Assembly: GCF_005893125.1 (NCBI RefSeq)
Contig: NZ_VCJS01000002.1
Coordinates: 62,001-126,000, forward strand
Length of the DNA stretch: 64,000 nt
Direction: 5' to 3'
From: Nonomuraea basaltis
GTDB lineage: Bacteria > Actinomycetota > Actinomycetes > Streptosporangiales > Streptosporangiaceae
This document shows positions 8,165 to 17,260 of this stretch, piece after piece; position 1 is the stretch's first letter, and each line of letters opens with the position of its first letter. Made by a program: the position numbers and the translations under genes. Below the pieces are notes generated by a model. That model was not told where the DNA came from. It worked only from the letters and a program-made list of their open reading frames with translations, and made no database searches.

Positions 8165-9307
8165 GTGGGCCGCCACTTCCTGCAGATCCCAGGACCGACC
8201 AACGTCCCCGACCGGGTGCTGCGCGCCATCGCCCAGCCCACGATCGACCACCGCGGCCCCGCCTTCGCCCGGCTGGCGCGCGAGCTGCTCGAACGGCTGA
8301 AGCCCGTCTTCGGCACCCGTCACGACGTCGTCGTCTACCCGTCGTCGGGGACGGGGGCGTGGGAGGCGGCGCTGGTCAACACGCTCTCGCCCGGTGATCG
8401 GGTGCTGGCGTTCGAGACCGGGCACTTCTCGACGCTGTGGTGCGAGATGGCCGCCCGGCTGGGTCTGGTCGTCGACCTGGTGCCGGGCGACTGGCGGCAC
8501 GGCGCCGACCCGGACGCGATCGGCGATCTCCTCACCGGCGAGCACGCGGCCGTCATGGTGGTGCACAACGAGACCTCGACCGGCGTGCGCAGCCGCATCC
8601 CGGAGATCCGCGACGCCATCGACGCGACCGGGCATCCGGCGCTCCTGCTGGTGGACACGATCTCGTCGCTGGCCTCGATGGAGTACCGCCACGACGAGTG
8701 GGGCGTGGACGTGACCGTCGGCTGCTCGCAGAAGGGGCTCATGCTGCCGCCCGGCCTCGGGTTCAACGCCGTCGGGCCGAAGGCGCTGGCGCGCCGGGGG
8801 CGGCTGCCGCGCTCGTACTGGGACTGGGAGCCGATCATCGCGGCCAACCGGCAAGGGTTCTTCCCGTACACGCCGCCCACGAACCTGCTGTACGGGCTGC
8901 GCGAGGCGCTGATCATGCTGGAGGAGGAGGGCCTGCCGCAGGTGTTCGCCCGCCACGACCGGCACGCGGAGGCGACCCGCCGGGCGGTGCGGGCGTGGGG
9001 GCTGGAGGTGCTCTGCGCCGACGAGCGGGAGTACTCCAGCACGCTCACTGCGGTGCTCGTGCCTGACGGGCACGACGCCGACGCGGTCCGGCGGCACATC
9101 CTGGAGCGGTACGACATGTCGCTCGGCACCGGGCTCGGGCGGCTGGCTGGACGCGTGTTCCGAATCGGACATCTCGGCCATTTCAACGATCTGATGCTGG
9201 CGGGGACGCTTGGCGGGGTCGAGATGGGGCTGCTCGGGGCCGGGGTGCCGATCAAGGAGGGCGGAGTGCGCGCGGCACTGGCCTGCCTGGAGGAGGGCTC
9301 CGGATGA
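8165..9307 (+). CDS. Pyridoxal-phosphate aminotransferase of the alanine/serine-glyoxylate family
   Basis: This 380-residue class V aminotransferase starts at GTG 8165, with AAGGAG upstream. The family signature is intact: the N-terminal LQIPGPTNVPDRVL, the HRGPAF substrate-binding segment, PLP-phosphate binding at SSGTGAWEAAL, the Asp in VDTISS and the Schiff-base Lys in VGCSQKGLMLPPG. Relatives convert glyoxylate to glycine with serine, alanine or ureidoglycine as donor. The next gene overlaps by 4 bases (ATGA) and makes a 2-oxoacid, so the pair plausibly oxidises glycolate and aminates the glyoxylate formed. Confidence 0.88.
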   Translation: MGRHFLQIPGPTNVPDRVLRAIAQPTIDHRGPAFARLARELLERLKPVFGTRHDVVVYPSSGTGAWEAALVNTLSPGDRVLAFETGHFSTLWCEMAARLGLVVDLVPGDWRHGADPDAIGDLLTGEHAAVMVVHNETSTGVRSRIPEIRDAIDATGHPALLLVDTISSLASMEYRHDEWGVDVTVGCSQKGLMLPPGLGFNAVGPKALARRGRLPRSYWDWEPIIAANRQGFFPYTPPTNLLYGLREALIMLEEEGLPQVFARHDRHAEATRRAVRAWGLEVLCADEREYSSTLTAVLVPDGHDADAVRRHILERYDMSLGTGLGRLAGRVFRIGHLGHFNDLMLAGTLGGVEMGLLGAGVPIKEGGVRAALACLEEGSG

Positions 9308-12099
9308 GCCTGGCGGGGAAGCTGTCGCCGCTGATCGGCGGTGACGTCAGGGACGATCCCTACACCAGGCACCTGTACTCGTCCGACGCCAGCATGTACG
9401 CCATCGAGCCGCTCGCCGTCGCCTTCCCCCGGGATGCCGGCGACGTGCAGGTCCTGGTGGCGGCGTGCGCGGAGCTGGGGGTGCCGGTGCTGCCGCGCGG
9501 GGCGGGCACCAGCCTGGCCGGGCAGACGGTGGGCGCGGCGTTGATCGTCGACTTCTCCCGGCACATGAACCAGATCATGGAGATCGACGGCCGCAGCGCG
9601 CGGGTGCAGCCGGGGGTCGTGCAGGACCAGCTCAACCGGGCGGCACGGCGGCACGGGCTGATGTTCGGTCCCGACACGTCGACCAGCAACCGGGCGACGA
9701 TCGGCGGCATGATCGGGAACAACTCGGCGGGCAGCCACTCCGTCCGGTACGGCTCCACGATCGACCACGTCGAGTCGCTCCGCGTGGTCCTCGCCGACGC
9801 CACCACGCCCGATCTGGCCACCGACGCCCGGCTCACGTCGGAGGTGGCCGAGGTCCTCCGGGGGCTCGATCTGGCCGGGTTCCCGCGTTTCTGGCGGCAC
9901 TCGGGCGGCTACCGCCTGGACCGGGCCATCGGCTCCTTCCCGGCCGGTGGCCTCCCGACCGGTGTGGATCTCACCAAGCTGATCGTCGGGTCGGAGGGGA
10001 CGCTGGCCGTGGTGACCGAGGCCACGGTGGCGCTGGTGGAGCGGCCGCGGGCCAAGGCGATCGCCGTCGGGCACTTCACCTCCACGCTCGCCGCCGTGGC
10101 GGCCACCGCCGACGCCCTGGCCTTCGACGCCGCCTCGGTCGAGCTCATGGACAAGGCCATTCTCGACCTGTCCAGGCAGCGCGTGGACTACGCCGGGCTC
10201 GGCGGCATCCTGGAGGGCGACCCGGAGGCGCTGCTGTTCGTCGAGTTCTTCGGCGACACCCCGGCCGAGGTGGCCGACCGGGTGGACAAGCTGGCCGCCA
10301 CCTGGAAGGCGAACGGCCACGGCTACCACACGCTCCGGGCCACCACCGACCGGCAGCAGCAGGCCGTGCTCAAGGTCCGCAAGGCCGGGCTCGGCCTGCT
10401 GATGGCCTCCAGCGTGGGAAGCCGCAGGCCGCTGGCGTTCGTCGAGGACACCGCCGTCCCGCCGGAGCGGCTGCTGCCGTACGTCGAGGAGTTCGGGCGC
10501 GTCCTCGAGGGCCACGGGCTGAAGGCCGGCTTCTACGGGCACTGCTCGGTCGGCTGCCTGCACATCCGCCCCTTCGTGGACCTGCGCGCGCCCGGCGAGA
10601 TCGGCAGGATGCGCGCGGTCGCCGAGGAGATCGCCGAGCTGGCCGCCAGGCACGGCGGCGTGAACTCCAGCGAGCACGGCGACGGCCTGGCCCGCTCGGA
10701 GTTCAACCGGCGGCTGTTCGGCGACGAGATCTACGAAGCCATGCGGCGGGTCAAGCGGATCTTCGATCCCGGCGGGCTGCTGAACCCCGGCAAGATCGTG
10801 GACGCACCGCCGATGACCGCGCACCTGCGCGACCCGGGCCTGCCGGAGCCGCGCCCGCTGCGTACCACGCTGGCATTTGACGGAGGCATGCACGCCGCCG
10901 CCGACCGGTGCATGAACGTCGGCGTCTGCCGCAAGGACGACTCCGGGGTCATGTGCCCGTCGTACATGGCCACCCGCGAGGAGGAGCACTCCACCCGCGG
11001 CCGAGCCAACGCCCTGGTCAAGGCCCTGTCGTCGGCCGATCCCCGGCAGGCGATGGGCGACGAGCGGCTGCACGGGATCCTCGACCTCTGCCTGGAGTGC
11101 AAGGCCTGCCAGTCGGAATGCCCGCTGGGCGTGGACATGGCGGCGCTGAAGAGCGAGTTTCTCCACCAGTACCAGCAGGCCCACGGCGTACCGCTGCGCT
11201 CCCGTCTGTTCGGGGCGATCAGGACGCTCAACCGCCTGGGCTCGGCCACCGCGCCGCTGTCGAACCGGCTGGCCGCCCCCCTGCGCGGCCCGCTCGGCCT
11301 GAGCAGGCGGCGGCCGCTCCCCCGCTTCCGCCACGACAACCTGATCCGCTGGTTCCGGCGCAGGCCGGAGCCCGCGGGGGGCAGGGAGGTGATCCTGCTC
11401 GCCGACTCCTTCACCACCTACAGCGAGCCCGGAATCGGGAAGGCCGCCGTCGAGCTGCTGGAGCGCGCCGGCTACCGGGTACGGCTGGCCGCCGAGGGCT
11501 GCTGCGGCCGCTCCAGCATCTCCAAGGGCCTGCTCGAGCGGGCCAGGTCGATGGCCGGCGCGATGGTCGGTCAGTTGGCCGGTTCCGACGCGCCCATCGT
11601 CGGCCTGGAGCCGTCCTGCCTGCTCACGCTGAAGGACGAATACAGCGCCCTGCTGCCCGGCGACCCCAGGGTGGCCGCGGTGGCGGCCCGCGCCAGGCTC
11701 ATTCCCGAGCTGCTCACGGAGGCGATCGACGACGGCTCGCTGACGCTGGGCGGCGCGCTGCGCGGGCGCAGGATCCTCCTGCACGGCCACTGCCACGAGA
11801 AGGCCGTCGTCGGCACCGGCGCCACGCGAGCACTGCTGTCCAGGATCCCCGGAGCGGAGGTGGAAGAGATCGACGCCGGCTGCTGCGGCATGGCCGGCTC
11901 GTTCGGCTTCGAGAGCGAGCACTACGACCTGTCCATGAGGATCGGCGGTCTCCGGCTCTTCCCGGCGATCGCCGCATCCTCGCCCGACACCCTGCTCGCG
12001 GCCACGGGGGTGTCGTGCCGCCAGCAGATCGCCCACGGCGCGGGACGCCCTGCCCGCCACCCGGTCGAGCTCCTTCATCAGGCGGCCGACCTGCCCTAA
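9304..12099 (+). CDS. Fused FAD-linked oxidase / Fe-S 2-hydroxyacid dehydrogenase (GlcD-GlcF type)
   Basis: The 931-residue protein combines an FAD-binding domain (PRGAGTSLAGQTVG; SNRATIGGMIGNNSAGSHSV), the FAD-oxidase C domain (to about residue 490) with the SEHGDGLARSEF motif, two 4Fe-4S motifs (residues about 535 and 596: CLECKACQSECP) and two C-terminal CCG motifs (GCCGRSS near 732, AGCCGMAG near 858). The same architecture occurs in D-lactate or glycolate dehydrogenases that feed electrons to the respiratory chain. It overlaps the aminotransferase stop by 4 bases. Whether glycolate, D-lactate or a sulfonated analogue is the substrate is not decided. Confidence 0.9.
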   Translation: MSLAGKLSPLIGGDVRDDPYTRHLYSSDASMYAIEPLAVAFPRDAGDVQVLVAACAELGVPVLPRGAGTSLAGQTVGAALIVDFSRHMNQIMEIDGRSARVQPGVVQDQLNRAARRHGLMFGPDTSTSNRATIGGMIGNNSAGSHSVRYGSTIDHVESLRVVLADATTPDLATDARLTSEVAEVLRGLDLAGFPRFWRHSGGYRLDRAIGSFPAGGLPTGVDLTKLIVGSEGTLAVVTEATVALVERPRAKAIAVGHFTSTLAAVAATADALAFDAASVELMDKAILDLSRQRVDYAGLGGILEGDPEALLFVEFFGDTPAEVADRVDKLAATWKANGHGYHTLRATTDRQQQAVLKVRKAGLGLLMASSVGSRRPLAFVEDTAVPPERLLPYVEEFGRVLEGHGLKAGFYGHCSVGCLHIRPFVDLRAPGEIGRMRAVAEEIAELAARHGGVNSSEHGDGLARSEFNRRLFGDEIYEAMRRVKRIFDPGGLLNPGKIVDAPPMTAHLRDPGLPEPRPLRTTLAFDGGMHAAADRCMNVGVCRKDDSGVMCPSYMATREEEHSTRGRANALVKALSSADPRQAMGDERLHGILDLCLECKACQSECPLGVDMAALKSEFLHQYQQAHGVPLRSRLFGAIRTLNRLGSATAPLSNRLAAPLRGPLGLSRRRPLPRFRHDNLIRWFRRRPEPAGGREVILLADSFTTYSEPGIGKAAVELLERAGYRVRLAAEGCCGRSSISKGLLERARSMAGAMVGQLAGSDAPIVGLEPSCLLTLKDEYSALLPGDPRVAAVAARARLIPELLTEAIDDGSLTLGGALRGRRILLHGHCHEKAVVGTGATRALLSRIPGAEVEEIDAGCCGMAGSFGFESEHYDLSMRIGGLRLFPAIAASSPDTLLAATGVSCRQQIAHGAGRPARHPVELLHQAADLP

Positions 12100-12125
12100 C
12101 GTATCGGGGGAGAACGGAGTACGCA

Positions 12126-13670
12126 GTGTCCGCAGAGCTCCTGTCCATTCTCGCCCTCATCGTCATGTTCGTCGTGGCCACCCTCTTCCCCGTGAACCTG
12201 GGCGCGCTGGCCCTCGTCGGCGCGTTCCTCGTCGGGACGCTGGCCGCGGGCATGAGCACCGACGACATCATGGGGGCGTTCCCCGGCAGCCTGTTCGTGA
12301 TCCTCGTCGGGGTGACGTTGCTGTTCGCCATCGCCACCAACAACGGGACGGTCGACTGGCTGGTACGCGCCGCCGTGCACCTGGTGCGCGGGCGGATCGC
12401 GGCCATCCCGCTGGTGGTGTTCGCCATCTCGGCGCTGCTCACGGCCGTGGGCGCGCCGGCTCCCGCGGTGGCGGCGATCCTGGCGCCCATCGCGTTCGGG
12501 TTCGCCGCCGACTACAAGATCCATCCGCTGCTGATCGGGCTCATGGTGGCGCACGGGACGCAGGCGGGCGCGTTCTCGCCGATCAGCGTGCTGGGCGGGA
12601 TCGTGAACGGGGTGGCGAGGGACGCCAACCTGCCGACCAACAATGTGGTGCTGTTCCTGTCGAGCTTCGCGTTCAACGCCGCCGCGGCGGTGGCCGTCTT
12701 CTTCGTCTTCGGCGGCCCCCACCTGGTACGGCGCGGCGCCGTCGCCGTGCCGGGCCCGTCCGCCTCCGACGGCGCGCCTGCTCCCGGCGGCGTGCCCGCT
12801 CCGGAAGGCGTGCCCGCGCCCGGCGGCGCTTCCGAGCCCGGCGGCGCCTCCCGCGCCTCCGAGGCCGTCCGTGCCCCGGGAGGCGCCGGCTCGGCGGGAG
12901 ACGGCACCACCTCTGAGACCGGGGACCCCGGCGCGGCGCCCGTGCCCGCAGCCACGGTCACCGCCGCGCCGGACCCCACCCCTGGCACTTCGTCCGCGCC
13001 CGCCACCGACCCCGGCACCCGCACGATCCCTGAGCCCGGCTCCGGTGCCGGGACCGCGAGCGGGCTCCGGCTCACGCCGCACCAGGCGCTGACGCTGACC
13101 GGGATCGTCGCGCTCTGCCTGGCGGTGCTGGTGTTCAAGCTGGACGTCGGCCTGACCGCCGTCACCGTCGCCGTCGTCCTCTCCCTCACCTCCCCCAAGG
13201 CGAACAAGAGCGCCGTCGAGAAGGTGGCCTGGCCGACCGTGCTGCTGATCTGCGGCGTCGTCACGTACGTGGGCGTGCTGCAGGAGATCGGCACCGTCGA
13301 CTACGTCGGCACGTCCGTGGCCGCGATCGGCATCCCGCTGCTGGTGGCGCTGCTGATCTGCTACGTCGGCGGCGTCGTTTCCGCCTTCGCCTCGACGGTG
13401 GGCATCCTGGGCGCGCTGGTGCCGCTGGCCGTGCCGCTGCTGGGGACGGGCGCCCTGGGGCCGATCGCGATGATCGCGGCGCTGTCGGTGTCGTCGGCCA
13501 TCGTGGACGTCAGCCCGTTCTCCACGACGGGTGCGCTGCTCGTGGCCAACGTCCGGGGCATGCATCGGGACGTGTTCTACCGCAGGCTGCTCGCGTACGG
13601 CGCGATGATCGTCGTGGCGGGCCCGCTCGCGGCCTGGGCCGTCCTGGTCGCGCCCGGCTGGCTCGGCTAG
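12126..13670 (+). CDS. SLC13 / MatC-like carboxylate transporter with a long low-complexity loop
   Basis: The 514-residue membrane protein starts at GTG 12126, 26 bases after the dehydrogenase. About 11 membrane segments are arranged as two halves with the characteristic re-entrant motifs (GAPAPAVAAILAPIAFG; DVSPFSTTGALLVAN) of the SLC13/MatC (dicarboxylate carrier) group. Residues about 205-312, in the central cytosolic loop, form a striking Pro-Gly-Ala-Ser-Thr-rich insert with repeats such as GVPAPEGVPAPGG. It probably imports the acid oxidised by the upstream gene product. Substrate inferred from context. Confidence 0.85.
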   Translation: MSAELLSILALIVMFVVATLFPVNLGALALVGAFLVGTLAAGMSTDDIMGAFPGSLFVILVGVTLLFAIATNNGTVDWLVRAAVHLVRGRIAAIPLVVFAISALLTAVGAPAPAVAAILAPIAFGFAADYKIHPLLIGLMVAHGTQAGAFSPISVLGGIVNGVARDANLPTNNVVLFLSSFAFNAAAAVAVFFVFGGPHLVRRGAVAVPGPSASDGAPAPGGVPAPEGVPAPGGASEPGGASRASEAVRAPGGAGSAGDGTTSETGDPGAAPVPAATVTAAPDPTPGTSSAPATDPGTRTIPEPGSGAGTASGLRLTPHQALTLTGIVALCLAVLVFKLDVGLTAVTVAVVLSLTSPKANKSAVEKVAWPTVLLICGVVTYVGVLQEIGTVDYVGTSVAAIGIPLLVALLICYVGGVVSAFASTVGILGALVPLAVPLLGTGALGPIAMIAALSVSSAIVDVSPFSTTGALLVANVRGMHRDVFYRRLLAYGAMIVVAGPLAAWAVLVAPGWLG

Positions 13671-13977
13671 ACGTTCGTCCCGGCGTCCGCGCCAGGCCGG
13701 GCTGTACCGACGGCTGGCGTCCGGGCGCGGGGACGGCACTATGATCATGACGCGGCATGGACTGCCGGCTGGTCCACTGTGTCTCGCCAGGCCCCACTAC
13801 CACACCAGTAAATCGTTCCACAGGCGCGGTGGGCCGCATAGGCTATGATCACGCCGGTGGACACGGGTTCGACCTGTGACGATGCACCGCTCCAGGCATT
13901 GACACGATTCAAGTCCCGCTGCCGTGCCGATCGTCGGCACGGTGCGCCCGTGGTTCGCCCACCAGACACGAGGAACG
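13671..13977. other. Gene-free stretch upstream of the LacI regulator
   Basis: No convincing gene is present. The 9-mer CTATGATCA occurs twice (13739-13747 and 13843-13851). A -35-like TTGACA lies at 13899-13904, and a perfect 9-bp-arm palindrome at 13922-13942 is listed separately. The segment CACGGGTTCGACCTGTG folds like a tRNA T-arm, but no tRNA surrounds it. Confidence 0.5.
13922..13942. promoter_or_regulatory. Palindrome upstream of the LacI gene, probable autoregulatory site
   Basis: CCGTGCCGA (13922-13930) and TCGGCACGG (13934-13942) form a perfect 9-bp inverted repeat with a 3-base spacer, 35 bases before the ATG at 13978. It lacks the usual CG-centred LacI form, so the binder is uncertain, but its position fits repression of this gene. 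Confidence 0.5.
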
Positions 13978-15015
13978 ATGTCGAGCATCAAAGAGGTGGC
14001 CCGGCTCGCCGGGGTATCCGTCGGCACCGTGAGCAACGCGCTCAACCGGCCCGACCTGGTAGCGCCAGAGACGCTGCGGCGGGTGCAGGCGGCGATCGCG
14101 CAGCTCGGCTACGTCCGTAACGGCTCCGCCCGGCAGCTGCGGGCCGGGCGCAGCCGGACCATCGCCGTGGTCGCGCTCGACCTGGCCAACCCGTTCTTCA
14201 TCGACGTGCTCAGCGGCGTGGAGACCGCCGCGCACCGCGTCGGCGTCACCGTGATGGTCTTCAACAGCAGCAAGGACGCCGACCGCGAGGCCAGGCTGCT
14301 GGAGATGCTCGAGGAGCAGCGCCCCCTGGGCGTGCTCATCACCCCCGTGAGCGACGGCGGCCAGCAGGAACGGCTGGACCGGCTCATCGCCCGCGGCATC
14401 CCGGTGGTGCTGTTCGACAACTCCACCCGGCTCAGCTCGGGGTGCGCCGTCGCCGTGGACGACGTCCTCGGCGGCCGCCTGGCCGGGCGGCACCTGCGCG
14501 AGCGGGGGCACCGCCGCATCGCCTTCGCCGGCGGGCCGTTCACCGTCCGCCAGGTCGAGGACCGCCGTGACGGCCTGGCGAGCGTGCTCACCCGGGAAGA
14601 GACGCTGACCGTCATCCCGCTGCCCGACCTCAACGTCGCCACCGGCCGCACGGCCGGGCAGGAGATCGCCGGCCTGCCCCGCGCCGCGCGGCCCACCGCG
14701 GTCTTCTGCGCCAACGACCTGGTGGCGCTGGGCGTGCTGCAGGAGCTGACGCAGCGCGGCCTGCGGATCCCTGACGACGTGGCGATCCTCGGCTACGACG
14801 ACATCGACTTCGCCGCCGCGGCGGCCGTACCGCTGTCGTCGATCCGGCAGCCGCGCGAGCAGATCGGCCTCACCGCCGCCCTGATGCTGCTGGAGGAGGC
14901 CGACCGGCTCGCCGGGCACCAGCACCGCCACGTCATCTTCCAGCCCGAGCTGGTGGAACGCACCTCCACCGCCCAGCTGCGGACCCCGCGGAAAGCGGAG
15001 AAGGCGGCGCGGTGA
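13978..15015 (+). CDS. LacI-family transcriptional regulator
   Basis: The 345-residue protein has the canonical LacI helix-turn-helix at its start (SIKEVARLAGVSVGTVSNAL) with the hinge helix region (SARQLRAGRSRTIAVV), followed by a periplasmic-binding-protein-like sugar domain (NPFFIDVLSGVE; VFCANDLVALGVLQ; ILGYDDIDFA). ATG 13978 has a GAGGA sequence upstream. No sugar gene is adjacent, so its target lies elsewhere or is the gene itself. The stop codon lies inside a short tandem duplication. Confidence 0.92.
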   Translation: MSSIKEVARLAGVSVGTVSNALNRPDLVAPETLRRVQAAIAQLGYVRNGSARQLRAGRSRTIAVVALDLANPFFIDVLSGVETAAHRVGVTVMVFNSSKDADREARLLEMLEEQRPLGVLITPVSDGGQQERLDRLIARGIPVVLFDNSTRLSSGCAVAVDDVLGGRLAGRHLRERGHRRIAFAGGPFTVRQVEDRRDGLASVLTREETLTVIPLPDLNVATGRTAGQEIAGLPRAARPTAVFCANDLVALGVLQELTQRGLRIPDDVAILGYDDIDFAAAAAVPLSSIRQPREQIGLTAALMLLEEADRLAGHQHRHVIFQPELVERTSTAQLRTPRKAEKAAR

Positions 15016-15066
15016 CCGGCTGCTCGGCCGGCTGGAGGCGATGACCGGCTGCTCGGCGGGCTGGAG
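15013..15066 (+). repeat. 25-bp tandem duplication starting at the LacI stop codon
   Basis: The 25-mer starting TGACCGGCTGCTCGG is present at 15013-15037 and 15042-15066 (24 of 25 bases identical, period 29). The first copy begins exactly at the TGA stop of the LacI gene. Similar stop-adjacent duplications occur at 22844-22913 and 50326-50426. Confidence 0.8.
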
Positions 15067-15129
15067 CAGGCCGGGCGGCGAGCCGGGCCTACGGTCACCG
15101 GTCGATGCAGGCCGGGATCCGGTTCGGGG

Positions 15130-15684
15130 TCAGGCGGGGCGGTCGTCAGCCCGGTCGAGGCGCTGATAAAGGCCGTACACGAAGCGGGCGTGGTAGTGCG
15201 TGCCCTCGTGGGTGAAGCCGACCGTCCAGTGGTGCGGGGCCGAGCCCTCCAGGTGGGAGGCCCCGGGGAAACTCGCGCCGACGTCGGCGACGACGCATCT
15301 CCAGGGGATCAGCTCCGCGAACGCCAGCGCCCTGCCGCCGCCGGGACGGACGAACCACTGGTTCCACACCTCGCCGCCGGGGCCGAGCAGGACCTCGAAC
15401 TCCAGGTCCGGCCAGGAGGGCAGCCTCCAGCGGGCCACCTCGCACGTCAGGCTCCCGGCCGGTTTCACGCCCTCGTAGGCGGGCGGGCCGAGCACCATCC
15501 GTACCAAGGCCCGCCCCTTCGGGGCCCGCTCTGAGTGCAGCATGGCCGTCCATTGGGTGTGCGCGGCGCGGAGCTCGGCGCGGGAGGCGCCCATGGCCAT
15601 GAGCGCGACCTCGACCCTCGCGGCGTCGAGGTCGCGCATGCGGTGCATCAGGGCCAGCTCGAACTGGCGAACTCCGAATTTCAT
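15130..15684 (-). CDS. Hypothetical protein, 184 residues
   Basis: A soluble protein with no family that I recognise. It has no signal peptide or membrane segment, several Trp residues, a conserved-looking core (LEFEVLLGPGGEVWNQWFV) and a His-rich end (PHHWTVGFTHEGTHYHARF). The ATG at 15684 begins MKFGVRQFELALMHRM. It lies 39 bases downstream of the Na+/H+ antiporter on the same strand, so it may be co-transcribed with it. Codon usage is normal for the window. Confidence 0.65.
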   Translation of the reverse strand: MKFGVRQFELALMHRMRDLDAARVEVALMAMGASRAELRAAHTQWTAMLHSERAPKGRALVRMVLGPPAYEGVKPAGSLTCEVARWRLPSWPDLEFEVLLGPGGEVWNQWFVRPGGGRALAFAELIPWRCVVADVGASFPGASHLEGSAPHHWTVGFTHEGTHYHARFVYGLYQRLDRADDRPA

Positions 15685-15723
15685 GACCTCACCACCGATG
15701 ATCGCGGGCCGGCTCAGCGCGCG

Positions 15724-17058
15724 TCACGACGGCGTCTCGTCCGCGCCCCGATCGGACGCGCCCCGATTGGTCCTGCGCAGCCGCCGCGCCACGCCGAACC
15801 AGGCGGGGACCTCCCGCTCGTCGTCGAAGCCGCGCGCCACCACGATGTCGGTGGAGGAGTGCAGCAGGATCGACAGCACGATGGTGACCGCGACGATCTG
15901 GAACACCTGCTGGGCGGCGGCGATGCCGGAGGCGAGCACGAGCAGGCCGTACACGACGGAGGCGAAGCCCTTGGGCCCGAACCAGGCCACCGCCGCCTGC
16001 TCGCGCATGGACAGGCCCGAGCGCAGGAAGGACAGCCAGATGGCGACCGGGCGGGCGAACACCAGCGCGAGGACCGCGAACAGCCAGCCCTGCCACCCCA
16101 CCGAGCCGAGCAGCGCCGGCGTGATGAGCGCGCCGAACACCAGCAGCGCGGCCAGCTTGAACAGCTCGGCGATGAGCTCGCCGAAATGCTCGAACGACTC
16201 CCGCTGCCGGTGGCCGAAGGTCGCCACGGTGATCCCTGCCGAGAACGCGGCCAGGAACAGATTGCCGTGCGTGGCCTTGCCGAGCGCGAGCACGAGCAGG
16301 CCGATGGCCAGGGCGTTGAGCGGTTCGTACTGGGTGGAGGCGGAGAACCAGCGGGTCTGCTCCAGCTTGATCGCCAGCCACGGGACGGCGACCCCGATGA
16401 GGATGCCCACGCCTAGCTCCATGCCCAGCTCGCCGAGGTGGAGGTCCTCCGAGCCGGACGCGATCGCCAGGAAGAGGATGACGAACGGCAGCGCCAGCCC
16501 GTCGTTGACGCCGGACTCGACGTTGAGCAGCTGCCGCAGCCTCGGCGGCACCTTCTCGTTGCCGACCAGGGCGGCGGCGAAGACCGGGTCGGTGGGCGCC
16601 AGGATCGCGCCGACCAGCAGCGACTCGATCCAGCCCAGGCCGAGCAGGTAGTGCGCGCCGACGGCGGTGATGCCCAGGGTGAGCGGCAGGCCCCAGCCGA
16701 GCGCCCGCCCCGGCAGGCGCCAGGCGCTGCGCAGATCGGCCCAGCCCACCCGCATGCCGTCGGTGAACAGCACCGTGAACAGCGCCAGCTCGGCCAGCGT
16801 GGCGACGAGGTCGTCGCCGGGCCGCAGCGAGACCACGCCCAGCGCGCCGTCGCCGAGCACGAAGCCGGCCACCAGGAACAGCGCCGCCGTGGACAGGATG
16901 GTCCGGTGGGCCAGGCTCGACACCAGCACGGCCAGCAGGAGCAGGCCCGCGAACGCCGTCAGCAACGCGCCCATCAGCAGCACCGCAGGGAACTGGTCAC
17001 GTGGGGCCTCCGGCCGGATCGTCGTCGAAATCTTTGCCGACCAGACTTCCCGGCGCAC
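15724..17058 (-). CDS. Cation:proton antiporter (CPA1 / NhaP type)
   Basis: The membrane protein (up to 444 residues) has about 12 segments and the conserved core of Na+/H+ exchangers: the ILAPTDPVFAAALVG motif with the ion-binding Asp and LLNVESGVNDGLALPFV with the second acidic residue. It would exchange Na+ or K+ for protons across the cytoplasmic membrane. The start is uncertain: GTG 17058 gives a 28-residue polar extension, while ATG 16974 (MGALLTAF) begins directly at the first membrane segment. Neither has a strong ribosome site. Confidence 0.88.
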   Translation of the reverse strand: MRREVWSAKISTTIRPEAPRDQFPAVLLMGALLTAFAGLLLLAVLVSSLAHRTILSTAALFLVAGFVLGDGALGVVSLRPGDDLVATLAELALFTVLFTDGMRVGWADLRSAWRLPGRALGWGLPLTLGITAVGAHYLLGLGWIESLLVGAILAPTDPVFAAALVGNEKVPPRLRQLLNVESGVNDGLALPFVILFLAIASGSEDLHLGELGMELGVGILIGVAVPWLAIKLEQTRWFSASTQYEPLNALAIGLLVLALGKATHGNLFLAAFSAGITVATFGHRQRESFEHFGELIAELFKLAALLVFGALITPALLGSVGWQGWLFAVLALVFARPVAIWLSFLRSGLSMREQAAVAWFGPKGFASVVYGLLVLASGIAAAQQVFQIVAVTIVLSILLHSSTDIVVARGFDDEREVPAWFGVARRLRRTNRGASDRGADETPS

Positions 17059-17260
17059 CGGCGCTTACCTTAACAGCAGCGGTGTCGCCCGCGCACAGGC
17101 GGATTCTTGACGCGTACCTCAGCAGGCCGCCGCCTCGGTCTTGCCAGGAGCAGCCGATCCCGCTCATTGCGATCTTGACGGTTCTTGATACGTTGTCTAC
17201 TGGTGTGCCGGGAAGTCTGGTCGGCGGGTTCCTTATCCCTTATGTCCGAAGGATGTGCTC

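Noticed and set aside
8335..12078. A 1247-codon open frame on the minus strand
   Set aside because: It is the GC-rich antisense shadow of the aminotransferase and dehydrogenase genes; low-complexity translation, no family motif.
10908..12125. Long N-terminal extension of the SLC13 frame
   Set aside because: The translation is a frame shadow of the dehydrogenase Fe-S region; the real start is GTG 12126 before the first membrane segment.
13860..13880. tRNA T-arm-like stem-loop with GTTCGA
   Set aside because: No acceptor, D or anticodon arm can be built around it.
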